From Klebsormidium nitens (Eukaryota > Streptophyta > Klebsormidiophyceae > Klebsormidiales > Klebsormidiaceae): a stretch of 64,000 bases of DNA. This document shows, piece after piece, positions 11,961-23,800 of this stretch (its first letter is position 1; every line of letters begins with the position of its first letter). A model generated the notes under the pieces. It ran no database searches. It saw only the letters and a list, made by a program, of their open reading frames with translations, and was not told where the DNA came from. The DNA lies in contig DF236968.1 in the NCBI GenBank assembly GCA_000708835.1, forward strand, positions 62,001-126,000, in the 5' to 3' direction. Made by a program: the position numbers and the translations under genes.

Positions 11961-13691
11961 ATGGTCAGGATCGGCCGATGCCTGCAAACAGTTCTGTATA
12001 AACCCTGCGGCCGCGTTTCGGCCGCGACTCCGGCAGAAGCGGGGCCGGAATCTCATTGCCGGCGCCGGCGCCGGGTGGGGCGTTGCTTCAGATCAGCTGT
12101 GGCATCAAGGTGCATGTGGCTGTACGGAAGCCTGGCAAGGGATCCCGCACTTCCTTGCCAAGTTGCACATGCAAGAGTCATTCCGCTAGGCTAAGGATCG
12201 GTTGTCACGCTTCGACGTTGGTGGCGCCACATCTCCTTTCCAGGCTAGCTTGTCCCAGCTCGTTTGCAGCGCGTCAAGGAACCTCCTTGCCAACAAAAGA
12301 TGGCGTCCAGTCTGACGATTTTGAGGACCTGGAAAATCACCACCCAGCTCCGGCGAGTCGATTGCACATCAACACGGTCTTCGTCATGGGGTCCAGGAGA
12401 AAGGTGCTTTTGTGATGCTTTGCTTAAATTTCAATGTTGAATGACATGAGAACTAGCTCTTCCTGATGATCAAGGAGGAGCAGTTGAAGCTCCTGCGATA
12501 AGTGCAGAACATCCTGTCAGTTGAGAGCACCGCTGCCGTTGGATTGCGTTGCATTCAAACAGTATTTCTTCGTATTTGGGCAGGAGGAGGTGGCTGGTAT
12601 GTAGCCTCATGAATGTCAGTAGCTTTTGAGCAGAGTCAGCATGTATGTGGTGGCAGAATTTGTTGAACCTTGCGTTAAAAGTGCACCCGCTGTTTTGGCA
12701 GTCACCAGCGAGGAGGAATGATTTTGCGACTTGGAAGTGACTTGGTACGTGCTGCTTGCAGTATGGCCAGGCTGATTGCTTCAAAGGTGCCGGTAAGGCA
12801 TCTGACTCCTGACTATAAGGTAAGAAGTCTCTCAAGATTGGGGCCAGCAAGAAAGCAGAAGTTCCTTTGCAGGCGCTTCAAAGCTTTTGTTGGGGGTTTA
12901 GTTGGCTGTTCGCTGTAAGTACTTTCTTGGTTGGGGGGTAATGTCAGCAGGGTCCTGGCCGCTCCCCAAGAAAGGATTTTTCTTTTTGCAGCATTTTTTC
13001 ATGTCCTTGTTTCAATGATCATTGCGAGGATGGGCATGCCTCTTCTGCTTATATAGCAGGAAGGGCGGATCGTCAAGGGTTCAATGTTACGCACAAAATT
13101 CTTACTAAGCAGACTTATTCTCCTCCCTATTCACCATTCGCATACGTCTTTGTAGCCTCGTTGTTCGTTCACTCTCTGAATTGTTGAGCAAACGATGTTG
13201 CTGCGATGAAGGGTACCTTTGCTTGAGAAGGTAATGTCTTGTTACGTGTATTCAGATCTCAATTGAACAACGACTCAGGTGCGTGGGAAGATCTTGGGTC
13301 TTTCTTGATGGTAGAGAGTCTGTACACTGTACTGTCCCTGCAGTTACCAAAGAAGGCGGCCAGGTTGCGTCAGCGTCACGTGCAAAGTCTGCAAGAGAAG
13401 GGTTGCCATAACGACGTTGCACCTGCACTCGCGCAGAGTGCAACTGAGGAGGCTGTGGATGACAATTTTTCACGAGAGGTCATTGAGGGAAAGTTCCGCT
13501 CAACAAGTGACATGATCAGGGACGACTTTACGGAGCTCCGATGTGAGTTGCGGTCAATCAATGATAGCATCATAAGTGCGGAAGCAGAGCTCAAAGCTAG
13601 GATAGCGAATCGCCCCACGTACATGCAAGTAGTGGTGGTGTGGGCAATCATGTTAGGGCTCTCAACGGCCGTAATTAAGCTCCTACCATAA
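11961..13691 (+). CDS. Putative mitochondrial coiled-coil protein with C-terminal membrane anchor, weakly MCUR1/FMP32-like
   Basis: I do not recognise this gene firmly. Supported parts are as follows. A first exon 11961-12109 encodes an Arg-rich, acid-poor start like a mitochondrial presequence. It splices in phase to 12244-12403 (ends AAG/gtgctt). A last exon 13344-13691 (cag acceptor, stop TAA) encodes an EKGCHND segment, a charged helical stretch with FTELRCELRSINDSI, then a single hydrophobic anchor (VVVVWAIMLGLSTAVIKLL) at the extreme C-terminus. The order presequence, helix, coiled coil, terminal membrane segment is that of the DUF1640 family (FMP32/CCDC90/MCUR1). Sequence similarity is weak. 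Middle exons between 12403 and 13344 are unresolved; candidates with clean splice sites are 12761-12795, 12872-12916 and 13256-13278. These pieces could also belong to two genes. Confidence 0.35.
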
Positions 13692-14536
13692 GAGCATGCA
13701 AACAGATTGAATACCAGAGATCCAATGTTTATAGAATGAAAACTTAGTGTCAAAGAGACATGTAGATGACATATTTGTACAGGTGAGCTGACAGTATGCT
13801 AGCCTGGCAGAATGCACTACAGATATATCAAGATTCATACGTCACTGTGCACATTATAAGGTGAGATCAACGATCGAAGTCCGGTTGAAAACTTGACGTG
13901 CATGATAAGCTCTATACCTTATAGGGGCAATTGCGTTGCCGCTCGATGCAAGAGCTCTAGCTCACTGCCTCGCGACTTCACTCAAGCTATCATCTGTACG
14001 TGAAGGATTCGAATTATGAAGGATCCCAGTTCCACTTTAGTGTATAGTCCCACATAACTGTATCGAGCTGATACGACGGTGCCAGCTAAAGGGCAGCTTG
14101 CATGATCGCCCACATCGATTGCATATATGATGTTCATTGCAATTGACGTTTGAAATCAACTGAGCTCGATTTGTTGGTATATGATCGAGGTCCAACTCGA
14201 TTAACATAACGCTTCGATGATTGTCCATCCCCTACTGAACGTAGCATATGACTTGCATATCCTAGTCCGACGAATGCGGCAAGATGTACCCATAAAAGGT
14301 AAGCAGCACCGATACAACCCCCCACAATGAAAGTCGATTCAAAAGGAGTGGATTGTGCATGCTTTCGACGGACTGGGCTCGGGCATGCCATCTTGGAACT
14401 GGGCACGGCCCCAAGCTAGATAACTTTCTGAGGGGCAACCGGTATGCGAATAAAACGGCGTTTCCGCTCATGCTCAGCAAGGCATTCGAAGCAATCGTGC
14501 TAGGCTTATGACGCAAGGCAGCAACTTTCCACTACG
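13692..14536. other. Intergenic between convergent genes
   Basis: The gene to the left ends at 13691 (+) and THP1 ends at 14537 (-). No coding signal seen; two 3' UTRs are expected here. Confidence 0.55.
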
Positions 14537-17500
14537 TCAACTGGGCGATAGTGTACTCAGTTTTGGAAACGCCCCCGTCTTGCCCAGCACCATGATCTTG
14601 TTTCGGTGATGCAAGTAGCCCTTGATCGCCCCTCTGTATATCAGGTTTGCTAGAAGACACTCAACCTGCAGTATTAGAAGCTGACGGTCGATAACAATCT
14701 TGTTCTGGATTGATGAAAGACAAATCAAGAGGATAAGTTTCGACTTGCAAGCAAGTGCACGTCTCTCTAGCCGGTATTGGATGAGCAGGAAGACCAAACG
14801 GACAACAGAAAAGTTTACCAAGTCCGCTTGAGTTTGATGCATGGCTATCATGTAGAGCACACCGCTGATTGGCACGTGCCACATTGTGTGGCAAAAGGCC
14901 CCGACCACGTGGCACAATTTCACTGGTTACCGGGCCTCCGCAGAGACGGAGGACGTAAACGGAAGCTGACCTCATCGTCGTCCATTTCGTCCCCTAACGA
15001 CTTGAGAGCCGTCCGTATGAGCGACAGCTTCATCTGGTGCCACGTGTCAGGCTGTCGTTGAGCCTGGATGGAGGCGATCCGCTTGATCAACGTCCGGTAC
15101 ACGTAGGCACGCAACCGTTCGAGGGTCAGGTATACGCCCGACTTAAGGAACCTGTAAAAGATATCGCGCGGATTCAGCGCTGGTTTTTGGACTCGTCGTT
15201 CTCAAAACCTGAGACGACGGAACTATAATGATTACTGAGGGCGCAGGACACAGGCGAAGTAGATTGCTCAACGAAAGAGCGTGACAGAAAGGCGTCGATA
15301 CCAGGAGGAAAACGACAGAAGCGAGACACAGTGGGAGGAGACGCATCGGACGTGGGCAGACAGCGTAAAAGAAGGCGTAGTAGAAGGAAGAAAAGAAAAG
15401 GGGGGAGAGACTTCAAAAGGGAAAAAAACACCTCGAAAAGGCAGAGGAGAGCAACGCAGAGCAAATACAGAGTACGATTTGTTCAGATCTGAGCGGACAT
15501 ACAACCGGCAACAGGAAGAGGGGTAGTCGCGACCGTTGCGCATGAACTGCGAGGAGCCTCACCTGACCTCATTGGTTTCTAGGGCGCGTTCAAACAGCTG
15601 GATGTTCCCCGTTCGTACGGCCACGACGAAGTCCTCGTACTGCAGCACGAGGCACCAGAATGTAAGGATTCCGTTACCGTTTCAGTACTTTTGGGTTACA
15701 AGAGACAAATGCTTCCGTTGCTTACTCAACTGTGCTTCCCTTGGAGCGCAAGATCCGCCTAGATATGTAATGGTTGATTAGAAGCGGGACAACGATTCAG
15801 AAAACTCGTAGTCTCCTTACTAAACGAACCGCTGCGGATTCGCATAAGGATCGGCTCGTGATTCCAATGGAGTCGGGTTTCGGTTGCTTTTGGGACTTCA
15901 AAACCGGTCGAGAATTTCGGAAGCGATTGGTGGCGCTGTAGCAGACCGTAACAAAAGACAAGTGAGGGCGCCAGGATGTGAGAAGCTGCTTGTAAAACCG
16001 ACACAAGAACCGGAAGCGCAGAAGGAGCGACACAGAACGATTCGCCGGCTGGAATGACTACAAGAGGAAGCAGCGAAAGCAAGCGCTTGCGGCCTCCGGT
16101 GTCTGTCATTGGTTACTTTCTTATTGGGTGCTGACTGGAAACGCCCGTAGCTGCGAATGGGATCACATCAGAAAAAAGAAAAGCGCCAGATGTGACAGAC
16201 GCGCTCGTTCTCACAAATGCAACCCGTTCTTCCTCACAAGACATAGCCGGTCAACTAATGTTCTTCTTCGCAACCTCTCTGGAGTACGAGTTAAAAAGCT
16301 GAGACGAATTCGCCAACAATGAACATTCGACGATAAACGTTCGCCAAACTTGCTGCGTACCTCTGTGAGGTTGTGTCGTCGAACAAGGTCCAGGTTTGGC
16401 AGGCTCCCCAGCGTGAGCTTGACGGGAATGAGGTACTTGAGAATCCGCCGCTGGTTCCGCGCGTGGTTTCGGTGACAGTGCTCGAACGCGAACGACAACT
16501 GCTGATTCGCCTGGCGCAGAAAGTTTGTGGATGTCAGTTTTCACGGGTTCCAGAAGGGTTTACGTATGGAAACCGGGGGTTTGGCTTTGATACCATAAAG
16601 AGATGGAAGTCAATAGAAAAGTGCAGATACGGCTGAAAAGAACGCTGTGTGACGTGAGCAGTCGAGGGTATCACACGCAGTGGCGCCGTTTCGTCGAAGA
16701 TGCAGGGCTTGCTTTTGAGACTCGAGTGCTCGACTGCAGAGCACAGCTACTGACATATTTGGGGGTGATATTGTGTCACGTCAGCATTTCAGGGTCTGAA
16801 CAATGATTGGGCGTTTTGAAGCCCAGGGAGTTGAGAGGGAACTTTCGGAATCCGAGTACTGGGATATGAACGAAAGGTGCTAATCCACCTGACCGGAGAA
16901 CAGGTGCATCGTAGTTGTATGAGGCCTCAGGATACTTACTGTGAATTTGGAGAAAAACGCTGCTAGTATATTGTTGAAACAGAAATTATTCTGCCGAACT
17001 CAATATTGGTCGTCCAAGAAGAGTTCTCGTGGATCCTTAAGCTGCTCGTTCTCCCGTTGGAAAAGTTCAGGCTTTATTCAAGGATGATTTTTGTGCTCTT
17101 TCCGGTCACTGCTGACTCGAAATATTGGCCACAGAAAGAATGAGAAAGTGTATAAACAGAGAGCCAAGTGAGCGAAGGAGAGAAAAAGCAGGCCGCGGAC
17201 GTCCGGAGGCTCACCCGAACGAAGTCGTCATCAAAGACCGCCAAACGACCGGTGTAGAAGCAGTAAGTCACCTGCACGGATAAGAACGGCTCAGGAGATT
17301 GCCCTCTGGTTCTTGCGATACTCGAGCGGTGAGGTAAGAACAACCTCGCCCTTGTTATCCCTAAAGCTGAACTGGTGAATCATCGCGGTTAACTGAATCT
17401 CACCTCTCGAGAATAAGGTGAGTCCTGTGGCGTCTGCATCCCCTCAACAGGACTGGCCTTTGAAATGACACTGACTTCAAAGGGCGCAAAAATGGGCAAA

Positions 17501-20183
17501 CACAACAACAATAGCAGCGAACTAAGCGATTGAACGCTTGAAGCATAGAAGCAGCAGGAAGCATAGAAGCAGCAGGCTGCGGCAAGCTTCTACTTTGATT
17601 CGCCGCAGCGTGCATCTCACGGGTTGCGCTTCCACAATGGCGGAGGAGTCCGTCGAAGAAGGGTTCCCAAATGAACTCAAATGAAGGTCTGTGGAAAAAG
17701 TCAATCAGGACCGTAACAAAATGAATCTGCGGACAAAATGGATGTCTTTAGATAAGAGCTCGTTTTGATCCTGAAATGAAGGAGGGAGGGAAAGAAGAGG
17801 AACGGGAACAATCGGACAAAAAGAGGAACGGGAACGATCAGACAAAGTCTAAGGAGCCTCACCCTCTCTCCCGCAGGGAAGGTGCTAAAGTCAGTTCCGA
17901 CAGCGGGCGCCCGTGGCTCGATGACGTTGATCAGGTTGCGGCATAGCTTAATGGTGTTCAACTGCAAACAGAGACTTTGTTTCGTGTAAAGGGTTTCGAC
18001 GCATTTCAACAGCAGGAATGCTCTGATCTGACACAGTACCAAGTCGGTTCGTTCATTCTACTGACAGTGGACGGAAGCCATCCGATCGATTCCGTTCAGG
18101 AGGGAGTAGACCCCAACGAATCGAAGTCTCTTTACACCTGTTGCTGTTTGAGGGACCACTGGAACCTGCAAAAGCTTCTCCGCTTCTAAAGAACGCGATT
18201 GATGACTACGACGTATGTTTGCTCCACCTTGAACCCCATCTCGGAATGCGCTTAATCGCTCCCGGAAGCAGATGAGCCGACACAGGTGTCCTGATTGATG
18301 TACGAGTCCATACAAAAAGGGCTTCAAAGTCCAGATCCGGTGCAAAACCGGACCCAATAAATCCAAAACGGACAGCCAACCACAGCGCTCAAATGGCTCT
18401 CCGTTGTACAAGAGGCACGACCTTCTCACCTGGCAGGATCAGGAGCTCCATCGCAGCGGGGACTGACGAGGTCAACGCTCCATGTGCAGCTTCTGTAACG
18501 TGCCCACTACCTACTCTGAAGGAGATTCGGATCAGACGAGGAAAACACGATTGTCATTCTAGTCGACGTGAAGAACCGTTTGATGCCAGACGCTCACCCT
18601 AAAGTAGATCCGGAAGAGGAGGTTGACTATGAACAGCATGCCGGGCCGCTTGACCTTGGAACCAAAGGCAGGGAAAGCCCCGTTGAGCCGCCGGCCCACG
18701 TCGTACTGCTTACCCTCCTCGCTGCCCTCCAAGCCTAGCTCTTGGTCAGCCTGCAAAAAGACAACATCGAACCCGCTTTCAGAGGTCGTATGGCAGATTG
18801 TTGGGACAGTTTCATGGCTTCACATTCATGACAACAAGATTCTAGGGTAGGCGAGATCCGGAAGCATGGGTTCGAGAAGCTGAAGTCAGACGCTTGGTTT
18901 GAGTGTTGATCTCCCCAGTCTACTCTGTAACGAGAGGCCCTTCAAGTCCGCAAGAGAGTATCGAGTGTTTTCAAAGCCATGTGAGATGCTATGTTTTATG
19001 GTTAGAGCAGCAGCCAGACTGGTGGCCCCACCTTTTCTGCGAGTATCTTCATGTCCTTGGACAGCATGTGCACCGCCCGCATGTTCCATGGCGTTTCCGA
19101 ATTTCGAAAGTCGTGCAGGAAACCCCTGTGTGTCAGGAACTCATTGTAAATCAAGCAACGACAAACTGATTCTTGTTTCACAGTTTGTCGCGTTGGAGAC
19201 AGTCATGAAAGCCACACATAATCGCTTGATGGAGCAGGCTTTCTTTCTAGCCATGGTGCAATCGAAGTTGAATAGAGGTCTTCACCATTCGTGGGCAGAT
19301 TACGGAGCCCCTGATTGGATATAATAACAGGAAGCAGTCTCTTGAAAGGATGCCCCATGATAGTCTCAACTTCCATGCGTGCATGTCCTCTCACCAGTCT
19401 GAGAGATCTGGCTTGAATGAATCTACCCTCAACTTTATTTGTCTAAGGATTGCAGAGATCACTCACAGGAAAGTGGTGACAAGACATCCGTACGCCTCTG
19501 CAAAGTGGTTGTTGTCGTATGCTTGCGCCGCCTTGACCAGGTTGGCGAGGATGTCGTTCCAAGGAGGGGCCAGGAAGCTCACCTCTGAGTTCACATTGAG
19601 CTGCTCAGAAGGACGAAGCTTTATCAGCTCCAAAAGGAGTGCCAAGAACACGCTTTGTCACTATGCCCTTCGCAGCGACACATTTTGCTGGTCTTGAGAA
19701 CTATCTAACTTTAGATGAGGCAAGAGGTGAAAAATCAATGGTTCACTTTTGTGATCCATTATATGGCCTTCTAGGACATGAAACAGATTTCAAACTGGCA
19801 AAGACCAAGTTCAGCACTTCTGCTTCTCATGACGATGATGATAAGACCTACGCTCAAGGGGTTGACAGGCGTTGCATTGGACTGCAGGTGCACCGAAATC
19901 CAGATCTGAGAGCTCCAGCTTTTCTCCAATTGCGGGAGAAAAAGCATTAGACTTGCGGCCACCATTACACTGAGAATGTACCAATGGTCCAGGCACCGGC
20001 AGCAGATACATAAGAAGATTCAAGAAGACTATATCTTACCCGAGGGTTTGCTCTGAATGCCTGCGCTATCCGCTGCCTGTTGTCAGCGGATGTGATGGAC
20101 AGCAGTGACGCAAGCGTGGCACCCTCCTTGTACTCAATCGCGTCCCTAACTTGTTCCAAATAATCCCTCAATTTCCACGACAT
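14537..20183 (-). CDS. THP1: PCI-domain protein THP1/PCID2 of the TREX-2 mRNA export complex (EER5-like)
   Basis: Subunit of TREX-2, which links transcription to mRNA export at nuclear pores through SAC3 (family knowledge). Ten exons, all phases closing: 20183-20040, 19618-19467, 19125-19032, 18750-18598, 17961-17863, 17271-17215, 16510-16361, 15639-15563, 15151-14971, 14665-14537 (TGA). Product 411 residues, as in land plants (about 413). Landmarks: RDYLEQVRDAI near the start, PWNMRAVHML, VTYCFYTGRLAVFDDDF, LSFAFEHCHR followed by RRILKYLIPVKLTLG, FLKSGVYLTLERL, HQMKLSLIRTALKSL and the PCI winged-helix end VECLLANLIYRGAIKGYL...FPKLS. Start chosen at ATG 20183 because the next residues match the family N-terminus. 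An ATG-initiated frame at 20692-20483 lies upstream but does not match. Divergent to ENGase (695 bp apart). Intron 8 (15152-15562) is very purine-rich on the + strand. Confidence 0.94.
17538..17846. repeat. Short tandem duplications in a THP1 intron
   Basis: Two direct tandem pairs: agcatagaagcagcagga (about 17539-17574, 18 bp, twice) and a 25-bp unit agaggaacgggaacRatcR.. (about 17796-17846, twice, two mismatches). Confidence 0.7.
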
Positions 20184-20878
20184 GATGTCCGCTTCTACGT
20201 CGTACTGCTCTTAGGCACCTTTGAGAACTCGTCTGTTTCTTCTAAAGAAGTGTCTGATTGTATCCTTTTGTCCTTCTTTCCTTTGTTTCTCAAGCAGGCC
20301 AAAAAGTGTTCAAAGCCAAATGATGGCTCCGTTTTCTGCTTCTGCTTTGAAGAAAGTGTTATCGTCTTTCCCTTCCTCTAGTGGCGCCGCTGATTCTGAT
20401 GTTATGGCACTATACCCAAGCTTGGAGGCCTGCTTTTAATATGCTGCCAGCTTCCGGCTTTTCCCATAGTCTCGCTCCTCATTCAATGCACCACCCCACG
20501 AGTTTGTGAAAGCAATTCAGACTTTAGCTGCCAAATGGTGGTACGCCACCTCAAGCTAATGCTGTCAAAGGCCTGCAACACAGGATTGCGAGTAGCCAGC
20601 ACATGAGGACGCTCCTTTGAAGACTCTGAGCGCCCTTGAAATCTCAGTAGAGTATCTGTTGGAATGTCAAATGGGTCGGCTTTGCACTGCATGGGCGCCT
20701 CCTTGCTTGTATATCACTTGCAGGCAACTTGCTGATCAAGAAGTCAACCCATATATGTATTTAATGCAAGTCTGAGCCTTCTTGAAACCGAGCTGATTTT
20801 TCAAATGAGAGCGCTTCTTCTGATCAAGAGTCCAGCAAGAGGCGCTGTGAAGACTGGCTGCTCATAAGTGCAATACCA
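20184..20878. promoter_or_regulatory. Divergent promoter region, THP1 (-) and ENGase (+)
   Basis: A 695-bp interval between the start codons of two divergent genes, so both promoters and 5' UTRs must lie here. No clear TATA box assigned. A 69-codon minus-strand frame at 20483-20692 matches nothing known. Confidence 0.5.
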
Positions 20879-23800
20879 ATGGCAAGCGGTAGCAGCGCAG
20901 GGCCGACAGCAGAGCCCCTTCGCTCATTGGAAGAACTGCAGAGCTGGACGGTTGAAAATTTGTCACTCGATGCGCTACAGAATGTTGCACAAGTTGCTCT
21001 CCTAGAAACAGAAGAAGACATTGCAAGCAGACGGCACTTGAGGGCAAGAAGAAGTGCGTCTGACGCTGTGACTCTCAACACTGAAGCATCTCCGGAAAAA
21101 GGTGTGTGTCTTTGACATCATCTGGCAAACTTTTAAAAAAGCCCCTTATACCGGATGGGAGACCTTCGCATTTTCAATGAGTTTCAGGCCACTAGTCAAT
21201 GCCACCATCAGCGGTCCTCACAAATGTTGAGCAACATTGAGAGCCCTTGGCTCCACATGACTCAGGGAACATTCTCTAAAGTCAGTACGTGAGCTGGCAG
21301 AGGGCAAAGCATGCAGACCCTCCAGCTCGCAAGAGCAGTGCTCGATTTGCGTCCACTCTGGTTTATGACAAGTTGGTGAATAGTGGTAGCAAGCTTCATG
21401 TGTGCCATCTTAGAAGGGCATCCATATCCACGGGCGCTCGTCATTGTGCCCGTTGCATGAGCAAAACTTGGGCAAATGATTGCCATCTAAGCTTCTAAGC
21501 ATTGCGCCCTGGCCATCTTCTTCTCGGCCCGATGATCCCCGGTGCTCCATCAAGAGACTGGACTCTTCAAGGTCCTTAATCAGCATCCCTACGTCCACTG
21601 GCTCCAGCCGCTGGTTGCCTCGATCAACGCTTCTGTTACGGACTGCATCTGTCACGATCCCACATTATATGACCCTCTCCGTACCAGCCCCCAGTGCATC
21701 ATCCCCCTTTTCATCATGTCATTACATCTCCAACAATCCGGTAACATCTGACCCTTCCCTTTTCTGCTTTCCCCCCCAGTGCACCGTCCTCGGCTACTGG
21801 TCTGCCATGACCTTCAGGGGGGCTATGAAGACGACAAGTTGCTTCAAGGGGGAAGCAATTCAAATGCGTACCGCATCTGGCATTGGCGCCTCATCGACGT
21901 GTTTGTTTACTTCAGCCATCACTTGGTGACTATACCCCCAGCGGGGTGGACTGATGCGGCCCATCGACATGACGTCAAGGTGATGCGCTGTCTTTGCCTA
22001 GATACCTTGGGACTAAGTTGTAGCTATATGTTGACACCTCTTTTGATAGAGAGAATAGAGTTTTTCAGATCTGTGGAGGTTTCTCCATGAGTCGCTTTCC
22101 TGCCAAAAGAAGGACTTGGTTCAAGAAAGCTTTGCTGGTTCTCCTCTCGCCTAGGAAATCTAGGTCTCGTCACCACCTGGACTAAAGAGATTTACTACAA
22201 CAGGTCTTTGTTTGGGCATTGGTCCATCTAATCCGATATGCCAAGATCAACTGTCCATCTCCAGATCAAGTCCCAAATCAAACATAGGCCCCCAGTTCTC
22301 AAGCAAGAGCCCTTCGTTCCCTTGCAGGTCCTTGGCACCTTCATAACTGAGTGGGATGCCGGAGCCGCCATTTGCCGCGAAATCCTGTCAACTGTCGAGA
22401 GCGCTCGCCATGTAGCTGATCAGCTTGTCGCCATTGCTATGCATCACAAGTTTGATGGCTGGCTGCTCAACATTGAGAATAAAGTTGATTTGGGACAGAT
22501 TCCGACTTTGGTGGAGTTTGTGCGCTACCTGACCGAAACGATGCACGCAGCACATCCTTTGGGGGAGGTGATCTGGTGAGCAAGGGCCCTGAAGTCGGGC
22601 TCTGAAGTTTTGAAGAGAAGAGAAATGGAGATTGGCGGACTGTCGTTGTTGTCTTCTCGTCACTCTTTTTCGACGGGGCTCAGAGAACTCTGATTTGGTT
22701 TCCTAGCTCGTGATTGGCTTGACGATCCAACTGAGTGCTCAAAAGACCTTCCTGTGCCCAGGCTGCAAGAAGGAGCAAAAAGGCGATTTCAAAGAGAATT
22801 TGTAAACTTATCATGGCTTCTTGAAAATTTTCAACGGTTCAACACGTTTTAGACCACGTCAGAGGACAGAAAGACACAGAATCGCACAATAGCTGCAGAA
22901 GGTCTCTAGTTAGTCGAAAGGGCCGCTGTAATTTGGATAAGGCAGAGTTATGTCTAAACACAAAGCCTGAACGGCCATTCGCAACGGCGAGCTTCTCATA
23001 AGAAAAGTCAGACAATATCTGATGCCCAAACGAGAGCTTCAGCAAGATCATAGGAGCGGCCCGGGTTATGCTTGAGGGCTGAACTTCTTAGAGGAGCGGT
23101 ACAAGCAAGAGAATGGTTTCCTCTGATGTCGACTCAGACCGCATTTCTCTACGTCATTGTAAATATTGCGGTATGTTCCACATGCACTTTTGCCACTTGA
23201 GCTCTCTCAGAGCAAGATAGCAAAGTCAAAAGATTGTTACAAGCTTCACGTCAATTCTACCCGTATCTTTTGCAGGTACCACAGAATCACGACAGAAGGC
23301 GAGCTCGAGTGGCAGGACGCCCTTACGCCGCTCAACGCGCCTTTCTTTGCGGCGGCCTACGGGCCCTTCGTCAACTACACCTGGAAAGCGGGGTCCCCGA
23401 AAGCCCTCAGAAATGGGAATCTGCTCTTTGGACGTCAACTGAAATCGTGCTTCTCGCAGGTATGACAGTGTAACGACCAAAGGGGAGCTAAAGCGGCAGG
23501 ACGCCCTTACCCCGCTCAACGCGCCTTCCTTTTTGGCGGCCGATGGACTCTTCGTGAACCACACCTAGAAACCGAGGTCCTCGGGAGCCTTGAAAATAAC
23601 GGGATCTACTATTTTTATGTCAACCGGATTCGTGCTTTTCGCAGGTACGACAAGGTTACGACCGAAGGCAAGCTGGAGTGGCAGGACTCTCTCACCCCGC
23701 TTAATGCGCCTTTCTTTGCGGCTACCGACAGGCTGTTTGTCAAGTATACTTACAAAGCGGGGGTCCCAGGAAGCCTTGAAAATTTGGATCCTGCTCCTCT

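Noticed and set aside
20483-20692. Minus-strand frame as an upstream exon of THP1
   Set aside because: THP1's conserved N-terminus already begins at ATG 20183; this frame has no family similarity.
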